Assembly (NCBI RefSeq): GCF_022213065.1 | Contig: NZ_JAKLJA010000002.1 | Location: 186,001-250,000, forward strand | Direction: 5' to 3' | From: Paraburkholderia tagetis | GTDB lineage: Bacteria > Pseudomonadota > Gammaproteobacteria > Burkholderiales > Burkholderiaceae | DNA: 64,000 nt | In this document: one piece after another, positions 8,557 through 16,616 of the stretch | Layout: every line of letters starts with the position of its first letter | Numbering within the stretch: the stretch's first letter is position 1 | The notes under the pieces: model-generated | What the model saw: the letters and a program-made list of their open reading frames with translations, nothing else | What the model was told of the DNA's origin: nothing | Databases searched by the model: none | Position numbers and translations under genes: made by a program

Positions 8557-9627
8557 TCAGGCACCGCGCCCGACCTGCAGGCCCAGCCTGCGCACGCCGT
8601 CCTGCCAGACGTCGAGCGTCACGCCATGCGGCTCCACGCGCATGCAAGCCGTGGCGAGTGTGTTTTCGTCGTCGGGGTCGTGGGGGTCGTCGCGGTAGAT
8701 CGGCAGGCCCGCGCCCGCGCGGTCTTGCAACGTGCGCACGAACGCCTCGCCGTCAGGCTGCGCGCCAAGCGCGGGGAGCAATTCAGCGAGCCGCGCCTGG
8801 CGGTCGCGCGACGAATCCGTGACGATCTGCGCCTCGCGCTCGCAGCCCGCATGGATCAGATGATTGGCGTGTCCCGAGGGCGCGCCCAATTCCACGATCG
8901 AGGCGCGCCGCGCCGTGGCCTCCACGCTATGGATGCGCACCACGCCTGCCGCATCCGTGCCGCCGATCGTATGGTGAAAGCCGCTCGCGCGGGGGGTGTC
9001 GCGCAGCAGCGCCAGGGCGTCGGCGAGCGTTGCCGCGTCGAGCACGGCGCGCCCGAGGATCATGCGCGGCACGCCCGCGCGCGGCTCGCGAATGCGCAGG
9101 TTGTTGATCGCCTGCGCGATGCCCGCGCGCGACGCCCCGAACGTATGACCTGGCAGCGACCCAGGGTAATAGAAGCTCACGAAGCCAGGCTTGCCCTCCG
9201 GCTCGACTTCGACCACGGCGCAGCGCCCGCGCAGATACGGATCGCCGTCTTCGTTATGGGCGATCAGGCCGGCCTCGGGCGTGCGCACCGCAAGCGTCGT
9301 GCAGCCGTCCGGCGCGTTGTGGATCAGCTCGCCGCGGCAATTCCACAAGAACAGATCGTGCGCCGGCCAGCCGAGCGCCGCGGCCATGGCGTCCAGTTCC
9401 GCCACATAGGCCGGGAAATACCGCTCCGCGGCTGCGCGTAGTTCTTGCGCGAAGGCGCTGCCGCGCCAGCGGCTCACGGCCGCCCAGGCGCTGCTCTGCG
9501 CCATATAGGCCGCGAAGACGGGCTTCGCGAGGTCACCGAGCCGCCGCCCGATCGCCTCGGGCGAGCCGCCCATCCGGACGGCCGCCCCCCGGAAGGCCGG
9601 CCCCCGGTAAATTTTCAGTTCCTGCAT
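8557..9627 (-). CDS. C45-family Ntn hydrolase (acyl-CoA:6-APA acyltransferase-like)
   Basis: 356 aa. This family matures by self-cleavage before a Cys that becomes the N-terminal nucleophile. Gly108-Cys109-Thr110-Thr111 (in NAPDGCTTL) fits that site exactly, giving a pro-region of 108 residues and a catalytic chain of about 248. Downstream AHNEDGDP and AINNLRI match the oxyanion/binding region of isopenicillin-N acyltransferases. No signal peptide is evident, so action is likely cytoplasmic. Bacterial members typically hydrolyse amides or N-acyl amino compounds; true penicillin synthesis is unlikely. It heads the operon with the aminotransferase and CMD protein, behind a perfect palindrome. 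ATG 9627 is chosen over an upstream ATG at 9696, which would place the operator inside the gene. Confidence 0.85.
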   Translation of the reverse strand: MQELKIYRGPAFRGAAVRMGGSPEAIGRRLGDLAKPVFAAYMAQSSAWAAVSRWRGSAFAQELRAAAERYFPAYVAELDAMAAALGWPAHDLFLWNCRGELIHNAPDGCTTLAVRTPEAGLIAHNEDGDPYLRGRCAVVEVEPEGKPGFVSFYYPGSLPGHTFGASRAGIAQAINNLRIREPRAGVPRMILGRAVLDAATLADALALLRDTPRASGFHHTIGGTDAAGVVRIHSVEATARRASIVELGAPSGHANHLIHAGCEREAQIVTDSSRDRQARLAELLPALGAQPDGEAFVRTLQDRAGAGLPIYRDDPHDPDDENTLATACMRVEPHGVTLDVWQDGVRRLGLQVGRGA

Positions 9628-9679
9628 CGAAATTCTCGTTTGAATGCCTGCAACGGCCAATGCCGGATTTATACGCCAC

Positions 9680-9693
9680 ACAACATATGTTGT
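9680..9693. promoter_or_regulatory. Palindromic operator upstream of the C45 operon
   Basis: ACAACATATGTTGT is a perfect 14-bp palindrome, 53 bp before the C45 gene start. A related half ACAACAAATG occurs at 9711-9720 and a 12-bp near match upstream of the RpiR gene. Binding by that RpiR protein is inferred from proximity and repetition. Confidence 0.65.
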
Positions 9694-9735
9694 CAAATTA
9701 AATAACGCTTACAACAAATGGACTGCGTGGAGGCG

Positions 9736-9761
9736 TAAAAAAGCCGCCTCGCGGGCGGCTT
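9736..9761 (-). terminator. Intrinsic terminator of the RpiR gene
   Basis: AAGCCGCC-TCGCG-GGCGGCTT (9741-9761 on +) forms an 8-bp GC stem. Read on the minus strand it is followed by a run of Ts (9742-9737), so it should stop transcription from the regulator gene before the C45 promoter. Confidence 0.8.
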
Positions 9762-9830
9762 CATGAATATGTCGAACGTGTCGGGTCGAAACACCGGGAG
9801 AGCCCGTACCTTGCCTCCTGCCCGGCAGCG

Positions 9831-10691
9831 TCAGGGAACATAGGCGCCGCGCGAGTTGAGCGTGCGCTCCGACTGCTCGAGCTGCGCCACGGCGCCTGTT
9901 CCCTCCAGCGCCAGCAGGTGCGCGACGAGCGATTCGGCGAGCGCCGTCGCCGCCACCAGCGAGGGGAAAAACGACGGGCTTTCGTGCGTGAAGATCAGCA
10001 CTTTTTCGGCGTTCAGCGCGATGGGCGAGACGGCGCTATCGGTGATGGCGATCAGCCGGCTGCCTTTTTCGAGCGCCGCCTCGGCCACGCGCACCGCTTC
10101 GACTGAATACGGCGCAAAGCTCACGACGATGGTCGCGCTGTCGCGCTCGATGCCGAGCAACTGCATTTCGAGCGTGCCAGCCTCACCGCCGAGCAGCGAG
10201 ACCGAGGGACGAAAGAGCCGGTAGCCGTACACGAGGCCGAACGCCACCGCATAGCACGAGCGAAAGCCCGCCACGTGCACATGCTTCGCCTTCTTCAGGA
10301 TGCGCGCGGCCTCGACCATGGTGCGCGTGTTGTGGGCGGCGCTCACATCGAGATTGTGCTGCTGGGCCAGCAGCAGATCGCGCGCGAGCGCGTCCTTCGC
10401 GCTGCCCGCCACGAGCGAGCGGGCGCGGCTCGAAAGCGGCTCGGGGCGCGTGCGCACGCGCGCGACGAACAGATCGCGCAACTCGTTCCAGCCCGGAAAG
10501 CCGAGCTGCTGCGAAAGCCGCACGAGCGACGCAGGCTGAACCTGGGCGCGCTCCGCGACCTTGCGCATCGACGAAACGGCCACTTCGTCGGGATGATCGA
10601 GCAGGAACGCTGCGCCGGTCTGGAATTGCGGGCTCAGATCGGAGAAGCGCGCGCGAATGAGCGCGGCGAGCTGGTCGAAGCTTTCTGGCAT
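9831..10691 (-). CDS. MurR/RpiR-family transcriptional regulator
   Basis: 286 aa. The N-terminal RpiR HTH (residues 1-80; MRKVAERAQVQPASLVRLSQ is the recognition region) is followed by a SIS sugar-isomerase-type domain (about 110-250; HVHVAGFRSCYAVAFGLVYG, VSFAPYSVEAVRVAEAA). SIS domains bind phosphosugars or related ligands. In this family RpiR proteins with aminotransferase/dehydrogenase neighbours often control amine or amino-acid catabolism. ATG 10691 matches the family N-terminus; an upstream extension to 10841 reads through the presumed operator. It sits between gabD and the C45 operon on the same strand, with its own terminator. Confidence 0.88.
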   Translation of the reverse strand: MPESFDQLAALIRARFSDLSPQFQTGAAFLLDHPDEVAVSSMRKVAERAQVQPASLVRLSQQLGFPGWNELRDLFVARVRTRPEPLSSRARSLVAGSAKDALARDLLLAQQHNLDVSAAHNTRTMVEAARILKKAKHVHVAGFRSCYAVAFGLVYGYRLFRPSVSLLGGEAGTLEMQLLGIERDSATIVVSFAPYSVEAVRVAEAALEKGSRLIAITDSAVSPIALNAEKVLIFTHESPSFFPSLVAATALAESLVAHLLALEGTGAVAQLEQSERTLNSRGAYVP

Positions 10692-10716
10692 GCGGTTGGC
10701 TGACGGGCAGTGGACG

Positions 10717-10728
10717 ACAACAAATGTT
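10717..10728. promoter_or_regulatory. Possible RpiR autoregulatory site
   Basis: ACAACAAATGTT differs by one base from the first 12 bases of the palindrome at 9680-9693 and lies 26 bp upstream of the RpiR start codon. This is consistent with autoregulation, but no binding evidence exists. Confidence 0.45.
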
Positions 10729-10847
10729 ACCACCGGTGTTGCAGGATGTTGCTGAAACGGGCTCTCCCTCCCCGTGACGAGTAGCAAAAGATTGCTGGCC
10801 GGTCGCGATCGATGTTGCCCTCGCCAACTTCCTGCAAACAATACTGA

Positions 10848-12308
10848 TCAAACCGCCATGCACAGGTACTTGATGACCAGATAATCATCAATTCCGTAGT
10901 GCGAACCTTCCCGACCAAGACCCGACTGCTTCACGCCGCCAAACGGTGCGACCTCGTTCGAAATGAGGCCGGTATTGATGCCCACCATGCCGTATTCGAG
11001 CTGCTCCGCCACACGCCACACACGCCCGATGTCGCGGCTGTAGAAGTACGCGGCGAGTCCGAACTCCGTATCGTTGGCGAGCTTCACCACCTCCTCGTCG
11101 CTCGAGAAGCGAAACAGCGGGGCAAGCGGGCCAAATGTCTCTTCGCTCGCAACCGCCATTTGCGCAGTGGTATTCGTGAGCACGGTCGGTTCAAAGAAGC
11201 CCTGCCCGAGGGCGTGCCGCTTTCCGCCCGTGACGAGCGTCGCGCCCTTGTCGAGTGCATCCGAGATATGCGCTTCGACCTTCCTCACCGCCGCCTCGTT
11301 GATGAGCGGCCCCAGGGTCACGCCGCCCTCGGTTCCGTGTCCGACCTTCAGGCCCTGCACCGCCGTCGCCAGCTTCGCGGCGAATGCGTCATAAACCCGG
11401 TCATGCACGTAGAAGCGATTGGTGCAGACACAGGTCTGCCCGTTATTGCGGTACTTCGAAGCAATCGCCCCTTCCACCGCGGCGTCGAGATCGGCATCGT
11501 CGAATACGATGAAGGGCGCATTGCCGCCGAGTTCGAGCGTCACCTTCTTCACCGTGGGCGCGCTTTGCGCCATCAGCAAGCGGCCCACCGCCGTCGAGCC
11601 CGTGAACGAGAGCTTGCGCACCACGGGGCTGCTCGTCATGGCCTGCCCGATTGCCTTCGGGTCGCCGGTCACGACATTGAACACGCCCTTCGGGATGCCC
11701 GCGCGCTCGGCGAGCACGGCCAGCGCGAGCGCGGAGAACGGCGTGGCTTCGGCGGGCTTGACAACGATTGGACAGCCTGCCGCGAGCGCCGGCCCCGCCT
11801 TGCGGGTGATCATCGCGTTGGGGAAGTTCCAGGGCGTGATTGCGGCGCACACCCCCACGGGCTCCTTGATCACCACGAGGCGCTTGTCCGACGCCGGCGT
11901 GGCGAGCGTATCGCCTGCCACGCGTTTGCCCTCTTCGGCGAACCATTCGATGAACGACGCACCATAGATGACTTCGCCTTTCGCCTCTGCAAGCGGCTTG
12001 CCTTGCTCCGCGGTCAGGATCAGCGCGAGGTCGTCGGCGTTTTCGATCACGAGTTCATACCAGCGGCGCAGCAACTGCGCGCGCGCCTTCGCGGTGCGGG
12101 CTCGCCATGCGGGCCACGCTGCATTGGCCGCGTCGATTGCGCGCGTTGTTTCGGCCTCGCTCATCAAAGGGACACTGCCAAGGGTTGCGCCCGTCGCGGG
12201 GTCGAGCACGTCGAAACTTGCGCCCGAGTCGGCCGGACACCATTGTCCATCGATATAAGCGTGATGGCGCAGCAGCGCCGCGTCCTTCAATAGCGTTTTC
12301 AAATCCAC
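10848..12308 (-). CDS. gabD: NAD(P)-dependent succinate-semialdehyde dehydrogenase
   Basis: 486 aa, full length for GabD. It oxidises succinate semialdehyde to succinate in the cytoplasm, the last step of GABA and related omega-amino acid breakdown. The Rossmann part contains ITPWNFPNAMITRK and FTGSTAVGRLL. The catalytic Glu259 is in LELGGNAP and the catalytic Cys293 in NNGQTCVC, with the second Cys295 seen in many SSADHs. The C-terminus (GGVKQSGLGREGS) is the usual ALDH bridge. It is upstream of the RpiR gene on the same strand, 156 bp apart, and plausibly consumes the aldehyde made by the class III aminotransferase. Confidence 0.92.
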   Translation of the reverse strand: MDLKTLLKDAALLRHHAYIDGQWCPADSGASFDVLDPATGATLGSVPLMSEAETTRAIDAANAAWPAWRARTAKARAQLLRRWYELVIENADDLALILTAEQGKPLAEAKGEVIYGASFIEWFAEEGKRVAGDTLATPASDKRLVVIKEPVGVCAAITPWNFPNAMITRKAGPALAAGCPIVVKPAEATPFSALALAVLAERAGIPKGVFNVVTGDPKAIGQAMTSSPVVRKLSFTGSTAVGRLLMAQSAPTVKKVTLELGGNAPFIVFDDADLDAAVEGAIASKYRNNGQTCVCTNRFYVHDRVYDAFAAKLATAVQGLKVGHGTEGGVTLGPLINEAAVRKVEAHISDALDKGATLVTGGKRHALGQGFFEPTVLTNTTAQMAVASEETFGPLAPLFRFSSDEEVVKLANDTEFGLAAYFYSRDIGRVWRVAEQLEYGMVGINTGLISNEVAPFGGVKQSGLGREGSHYGIDDYLVIKYLCMAV

Positions 12309-12383
12309 GGTTGTTCCTTGAGGAATGAGATTTAGTGGGCGGTTCTTTTTTTGTAGCAGTTTGTAGCGGTTTGTGCGTTTACT

Positions 12384-12922
12384 TGCTTTCGTGTCGGTCT
12401 GCTAGCGTTGCCCCTGTGCGGGGCGGCACCTACTTTTCTTTGCAGCCGCAAAGAAAAGTAGGCAAAAGAAAGCGGCTCAAACCGCCAGTGTGACGCCGTC
12501 CACCTCTTGCCGTTAATCCAAGTGGTTCCGGGGCATCCGTCACCCCGCACCTTCAAACTCAGTGACAAAGGACTCATTCATCCCGCTGCTCGCTGCGCGC
12601 GCAGCGGTCGGGTCTGCAAGGGAAACCATGAGTACTGCCTGGGTAAGCGAATGCGAATGCGCACGCGCATGCGCGCCACTGGTTTTGGGTTATGCCCCAC
12701 GGCGCGCGTAGCGCCGCCGGAGGAATGAGTCCTTTGTCACTCCGTTGTATGGCGCGTGGTGTCAGACGCTCCGGAACCGCTCCGATAATGGGCAAGTGGT
12801 CCACTGCGTCACACTGGCGGTGTGAGCGGCTTTCTTTTGCCTACTTTTCTTTGCCGCTGCAAAGAAAAGTAGGTGCCGCCCCGCACAGGGGCAACGCTAA
12901 TAGACCGACACGAAAACAAGGA
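12384..12922. repeat. Full-length palindromic intergenic element, copy 1
   Basis: A 539-bp element made of two inverted arms (about 12384-12602 and 12702-12922) round a roughly 100-bp unpaired centre. Outermost is CGTGTCGGTCT.TAGCG TTGCCCC; next comes a perfect hairpin CCTACTTTTCTTTGC with a 4-base loop, present in each arm (12429-12462 and 12840-12873); then a box near CAGTGTGACG, and GTGACAAAGGACTCATTC near the centre. A second full copy is at 56464-57013 and an end-only derivative at 38591-38667. It fills the gap between the GntR gene end and gabD. A low-complexity AAACAAG repeat follows its right edge (12910-12953). It is probably a MITE-like or structural repeat; no transposase is linked. 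Confidence 0.9.
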
Positions 12923-12988
12923 AACGCGAAAACAAGAAAACAAGAAAACGCGAACGACACGATCCAACACCACCCAAACTGCACCGCA

Positions 12989-13711
12989 TCACCCTGCCTG
13001 CCGCCAAAAGGCATTCTCATGCCCATGCGCCAGCATCTTCCTTGCGATCTCGGCCACGCGGTCGACGTGCGCAATGGCGGCCTCGCGCGCTGCGACCCCG
13101 TTCCCTGCCTCAATACCAGAGAGAATCTGGCGCATCTCGGAGACCGCCTGGCGGCCACGATCATCGGAAGCGATCGTCAACGCTCTCAAGCGATTAATGC
13201 GCGCCGTCAGCGACTGCACGATCTCCCACGCCACATGCTTTTTCCCACCGATAAACATACGCTCATAAAAAGCGGTGGTGAGTGCCCGCACGGCAACATA
13301 ATCCTGCGCTTCGAAAGCCCGCTGGATCTCATCGATATAGGCAGCCAGCTCCGCAACGATCTGCTCATCGACATGCTGTGCGCAGGCCATGGCGGCTTCG
13401 CCCTCCAGCAACGCGCGTATTTCGTAGATCTCGGCCGCGGTCTCGAAGGCGAGCACCGCAACAATCGGCCCCTGGTTCGGAATCGATGCAACCAGTCCTT
13501 CCGTTTCCAGATGCCGCAAGACCTCGCGCACCACGGTGCGGCTCACGCCAAGAATCTCGCAGAGAGAACGTTCGACCAGCCGCTCGCCCGGCTGAAAATG
13601 CGCCTCCAGGATGGCCGTGCGCATTTTCTCGAGCGCGAGTTCCCGCAGCGTGGCCGTGGGCCGTTGGACCTTCAGCGATGGGTGCATGGCAGTCATGGCG
13701 GCCGTCATCAA
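12989..13711 (-). CDS. GntR-family (FadR subfamily) regulator 1
   Basis: 240 aa. The N-terminal winged helix (about residues 20-85; LRELALEKMRTAI, LGVSRTVVREVLRHLETEGL) is followed by a six-helix FCD ligand-binding domain. The HTH is nearly identical to that of the second GntR protein at 18416-19120, so both probably recognise the same operator. It is the last gene of the ABC-transporter operon, overlapping the ATPase gene by ATGA. Later Met codons at 13696 and 13687 are alternative starts. The effector is likely the transported compound or its derivative, inferred only. Confidence 0.9.
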   Translation of the reverse strand: MMTAAMTAMHPSLKVQRPTATLRELALEKMRTAILEAHFQPGERLVERSLCEILGVSRTVVREVLRHLETEGLVASIPNQGPIVAVLAFETAAEIYEIRALLEGEAAMACAQHVDEQIVAELAAYIDEIQRAFEAQDYVAVRALTTAFYERMFIGGKKHVAWEIVQSLTARINRLRALTIASDDRGRQAVSEMRQILSGIEAGNGVAAREAAIAHVDRVAEIARKMLAHGHENAFWRQAG

Positions 13712-14814
13712 ACTTGAGCGAACAGACGCACGTCGCGCGCATCCCAGTCGACCAGCGCCTGCGCGCCAATCGCAATGCCGCTGTCGTGGCGATGCGCCGC
13801 CGGCATGCGAATCGAGATCTCCTGCTGCCAGGGCGTCGCCACTGCGTAGTGCATCGCGTCGCCAAGATAGGTGACGTCGCGCACGGTCACGGGCAGGCCT
13901 GCAGTCCCGCTCGCACCGCTTGCACCGCTTGCACTTTGCAGCGAGCTGATGCGCATCTGCTCCGGGCGAATCATCAGCGTGCTGTCGTCGCCAGCGGCGA
14001 GCGTCGGATGAAACGCGTCCGTGGCGATTTCAAGCCCGTTGGGGAACACGCCATTCATGCGGCCGTCGCTGTTCTTCGTCACTTTCACCGGCAGGAAATT
14101 GGAATTGCCGATGAAGCTCGCGACAAAGCGCGACGCCGGGTTCGCATAGAGCTCCTCGCCGGTACCCACCTGCTCGATGCAGCCTTTGTTGAACACGGCG
14201 ATACGATCGGAAAGACGCAGCGCTTCCTCCTGATCGTGGGTGACATAGAGGATCGTGACACCGGTTTCCTGATGAATGCGGCGCAATTCGAGCTGGATTT
14301 CCTCGCGCAGTTTCTTGTCGAGTGCGGAGAGCGGCTCGTCCATCAGCAGCACGGGCGGGTCGTAGGCCAACGCACGCGCAATGGCCACGCGCTGCTGCTG
14401 CCCGCCCGAGAGTTGCGCGGGCATGCGGTCGCGGCACTCGGAGAGATGCACGAGCTTGAGCATCTTTTCCACTTTCGCCTTGATTTCGGCTTCGGGACGG
14501 CGGCGCACGCGCAGCGGGAATGCCACGTTCTCGCCCACGGTGAGATGCGGAAACAGCGTGTAGCGCTGAAACACCATGCCGATGTTGCGCTTGTTCGGCG
14601 TAACCGCCAGCAGCGGTTTGCCGTCGAGCAGCACGCGGCCCTCGGTCGGTTCCTGAAAGCCCGCGACGATATAGAGCGTCGTGCTCTTGCCCGACCCCGA
14701 GGGTCCGAGGAAGGTCATGAATTCGCCTTTGCGCACGTCGAGCGAAACATGGTCGATGGCGACGACGTCGTCGTAGGTCTTGCGCAGGCGCTGGATTTGC
14801 AGGAATGCAGTCAT
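13708..14814 (-). CDS. ABC importer ATPase, PotA-like
   Basis: 368 aa cytoplasmic ATPase energising the importer encoded with it. Walker A is GPSGSGKST, the Q-loop is VFQRYTLFPHLTV, the signature is LSGGQQQRVAIARAL and Walker B is LLMDEPLSALD, all within the first 180 residues. The remaining C-terminus (about 270-368) is a TOBE-type regulatory domain, as in spermidine/putrescine and 2-aminoethylphosphonate importers. A short Ser/Ala/Gly repeat (SGASGASGTAG) sits in the TOBE region. The stop codon overlaps the GntR start, indicating co-transcription. Confidence 0.92.
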   Translation of the reverse strand: MTAFLQIQRLRKTYDDVVAIDHVSLDVRKGEFMTFLGPSGSGKSTTLYIVAGFQEPTEGRVLLDGKPLLAVTPNKRNIGMVFQRYTLFPHLTVGENVAFPLRVRRRPEAEIKAKVEKMLKLVHLSECRDRMPAQLSGGQQQRVAIARALAYDPPVLLMDEPLSALDKKLREEIQLELRRIHQETGVTILYVTHDQEEALRLSDRIAVFNKGCIEQVGTGEELYANPASRFVASFIGNSNFLPVKVTKNSDGRMNGVFPNGLEIATDAFHPTLAAGDDSTLMIRPEQMRISSLQSASGASGASGTAGLPVTVRDVTYLGDAMHYAVATPWQQEISIRMPAAHRHDSGIAIGAQALVDWDARDVRLFAQV

Positions 14815-14826
14815 GGCGTGTTTACC

Positions 14827-15627
14827 TCAGTTAGCGCGTGCGCGGCGCAGCAAGGCGCCCGCCAGCATCAGGATGGTCGTCAAGCCGACGAGCAGCGAAG
14901 ACGCCGCTGCCACGACAGGCGTCAGGTCCTGCCGCAGCGTCGCCCAGATACGCACGGGCAGCGTTTGCAGCGTCGGGCTCGACATGAAGATCGACACCAC
15001 CACTTCGTCCCATGACGCGAGGAACGCGAATATCGCGGCAGCAAAAAGGCCCAGCCGGATCGCCGGCAGCGTGACGCGCAGCTTCACCGTGAGCGGCGAC
15101 GCGCCACAGATGAGCGCTGCGTCCTCGAGCGCCGTATCGAAGCTCAAGAGCGAGTTGCTGATCGAAATAATCGAGAACGGCAGCGCGATAATCAGATGGC
15201 CGATCACGAACCCGGTCATCGTGCCGTTCAGGCCGATGCGCAGAAAGAACGCGTAGAGCGCGACGGCCAGCACGACCACCGGCAGCACCATCGGCGTGAG
15301 AAAGAAACCGCGCACCGCCTCGCGGCCGCGAAACTTGCCGCGCACGAGTGCAAGCGAAGCCAGAAAGCCGATCGCGACGGAAAGCACCGTGACGATCACC
15401 GCGAGCTTCGCGCTCGTGAGCAGCGAATCGATCCAGCCCGGGTCCGTGAAAAGCTGCTGGTACCACTGGAGCGTCCAGCCCGGCGGCGGAAAGATGAGCC
15501 ACTGCGAGTCGCCGAACGAGAGCGCGACGATGAAGAAGATCGGCAGCAGGAGAAAGAGCGAGACAGCCGCGCCCACGGCCACCAGCATCCAGCGCAATGC
15601 GCCAAGGCGATCGAAATCGAGCAGCAT
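14827..15627 (-). CDS. ABC importer permease, PotC-like
   Basis: 266 aa inner-membrane permease with about six hydrophobic helices. The EAA loop that contacts the ATPase is seen around ALICGASPLTVKLRVTLP. ATG 15627 is supported by GGGAGG ten bases upstream and begins one base after the stop of the partner permease. It ends 12 bp before the ATPase gene. PotB/PotC pairs import polyamines, iron, thiamine-like or other cationic compounds; specificity here must come from the binding protein. Confidence 0.9.
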   Translation of the reverse strand: MLLDFDRLGALRWMLVAVGAAVSLFLLLPIFFIVALSFGDSQWLIFPPPGWTLQWYQQLFTDPGWIDSLLTSAKLAVIVTVLSVAIGFLASLALVRGKFRGREAVRGFFLTPMVLPVVVLAVALYAFFLRIGLNGTMTGFVIGHLIIALPFSIISISNSLLSFDTALEDAALICGASPLTVKLRVTLPAIRLGLFAAAIFAFLASWDEVVVSIFMSSPTLQTLPVRIWATLRQDLTPVVAAASSLLVGLTTILMLAGALLRRARAN

Positions 15628-15628
15628 G

Positions 15629-16513
15629 TCAGCGGCCTCCCTGAGTTGCACGCGCACTGCCCGTGAAGCGCAGTTGCAATGCATAGAGCGCGAGCGTCAC
15701 GCTTAGCAGTACGAATGCCGCGGCGCCGGCGAGACCCCAGTTCAGCAGTTCTTGCACGAGCTGCGCGATGAGCTCCGCGAGCATCATGTAAGACGGGCCG
15801 CCGAGCAGCGCGGGCGTGACGAAGTAGCCCAGCGCCATCACGAACACCATCAGCGCGCCAGAGGCCACGCCCGGCATCGCCAGCGGAAGGAGGATGCGCC
15901 AGAACGCCTGCCAGCGGCTCGCGCCACACACGGCAGCGGCACGCAGCGTCGAGGGGTCGATGCTGCGCAGCGTGGCGTGCAGCGGCATCACGAGAAATGG
16001 CAGCATGATGTACGTCATGCCGATCGTGACGCCGGTGAGGTTGTTCACGAGCGACAGCGGCTCATGAATCACGCCCATCGCCATCAATGCGCGGTTGATC
16101 GGCCCCGTCTCCTGCAACAGCACCATCCAGGCGAAGGTCCGTGCCAGCAGGTTGGTCCACATCGAGAGCAGCAGGATCGCGAACAGCACCGAGCTGAGCT
16201 TGCGTGGCGCGATGGCGAGCAGCCACGCCATCGGAAAGCCCACCAGCAGCGTGACGAGCGTCACGACCGTCGCCACAAGAAAGGTGTTGCCGAACACGCG
16301 CAGATACGTGGTCGAGCCGAGCAGTTGCTGGTAGTTGTGCAGGCCCGGCGTCGGCTCCAGCACGCTGCGCAGCAGCAGCGAGAGCACCGGCAGCAGGAAG
16401 AAGATCACAAGCAGCAGCATGGCCGGCGTCAGCAGCCGGATGCTGCGCCAGTCGCGCCGCTTGCGCGCGGCCGTCGCGGGCGGATGCGCGACGGTACTCA
16501 ATACATTGGGCAT
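15629..16513 (-). CDS. ABC importer permease, PotB-like
   Basis: 294 aa with a basic N-terminus then about six transmembrane helices. The EAA motif is in AAAVCGASRWQAFWRILLP. ATG 16513 follows GGAGA, so a longer start at 16546 is unlikely. It pairs with the permease immediately downstream to form the heterodimeric channel of the importer. Confidence 0.9.
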   Translation of the reverse strand: MPNVLSTVAHPPATAARKRRDWRSIRLLTPAMLLLVIFFLLPVLSLLLRSVLEPTPGLHNYQQLLGSTTYLRVFGNTFLVATVVTLVTLLVGFPMAWLLAIAPRKLSSVLFAILLLSMWTNLLARTFAWMVLLQETGPINRALMAMGVIHEPLSLVNNLTGVTIGMTYIMLPFLVMPLHATLRSIDPSTLRAAAVCGASRWQAFWRILLPLAMPGVASGALMVFVMALGYFVTPALLGGPSYMMLAELIAQLVQELLNWGLAGAAAFVLLSVTLALYALQLRFTGSARATQGGR

Positions 16514-16616
16514 GGTGTCTCCGGGTGTCTCGTGGTGTCGCCGCATCGGCTCGATTTGATTCGGGTTCCTTAGCGGCGCTCACGTCTGGCCTCTGTCCGG
16601 GCTTCTATTATTTCCG

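Noticed and set aside
10899..12293. 464-codon plus-strand frame
   Set aside because: Antisense to gabD with the same Arg/His-rich composition; not a gene.
12507..12728. 73-codon frame inside repeat copy 1, with a similar frame at 56588-56812 and mirror frames on the minus strand
   Set aside because: The similarity follows from the shared and palindromic DNA. Differences between copies include many amino-acid changes and an indel, with no sign of protein-level selection.
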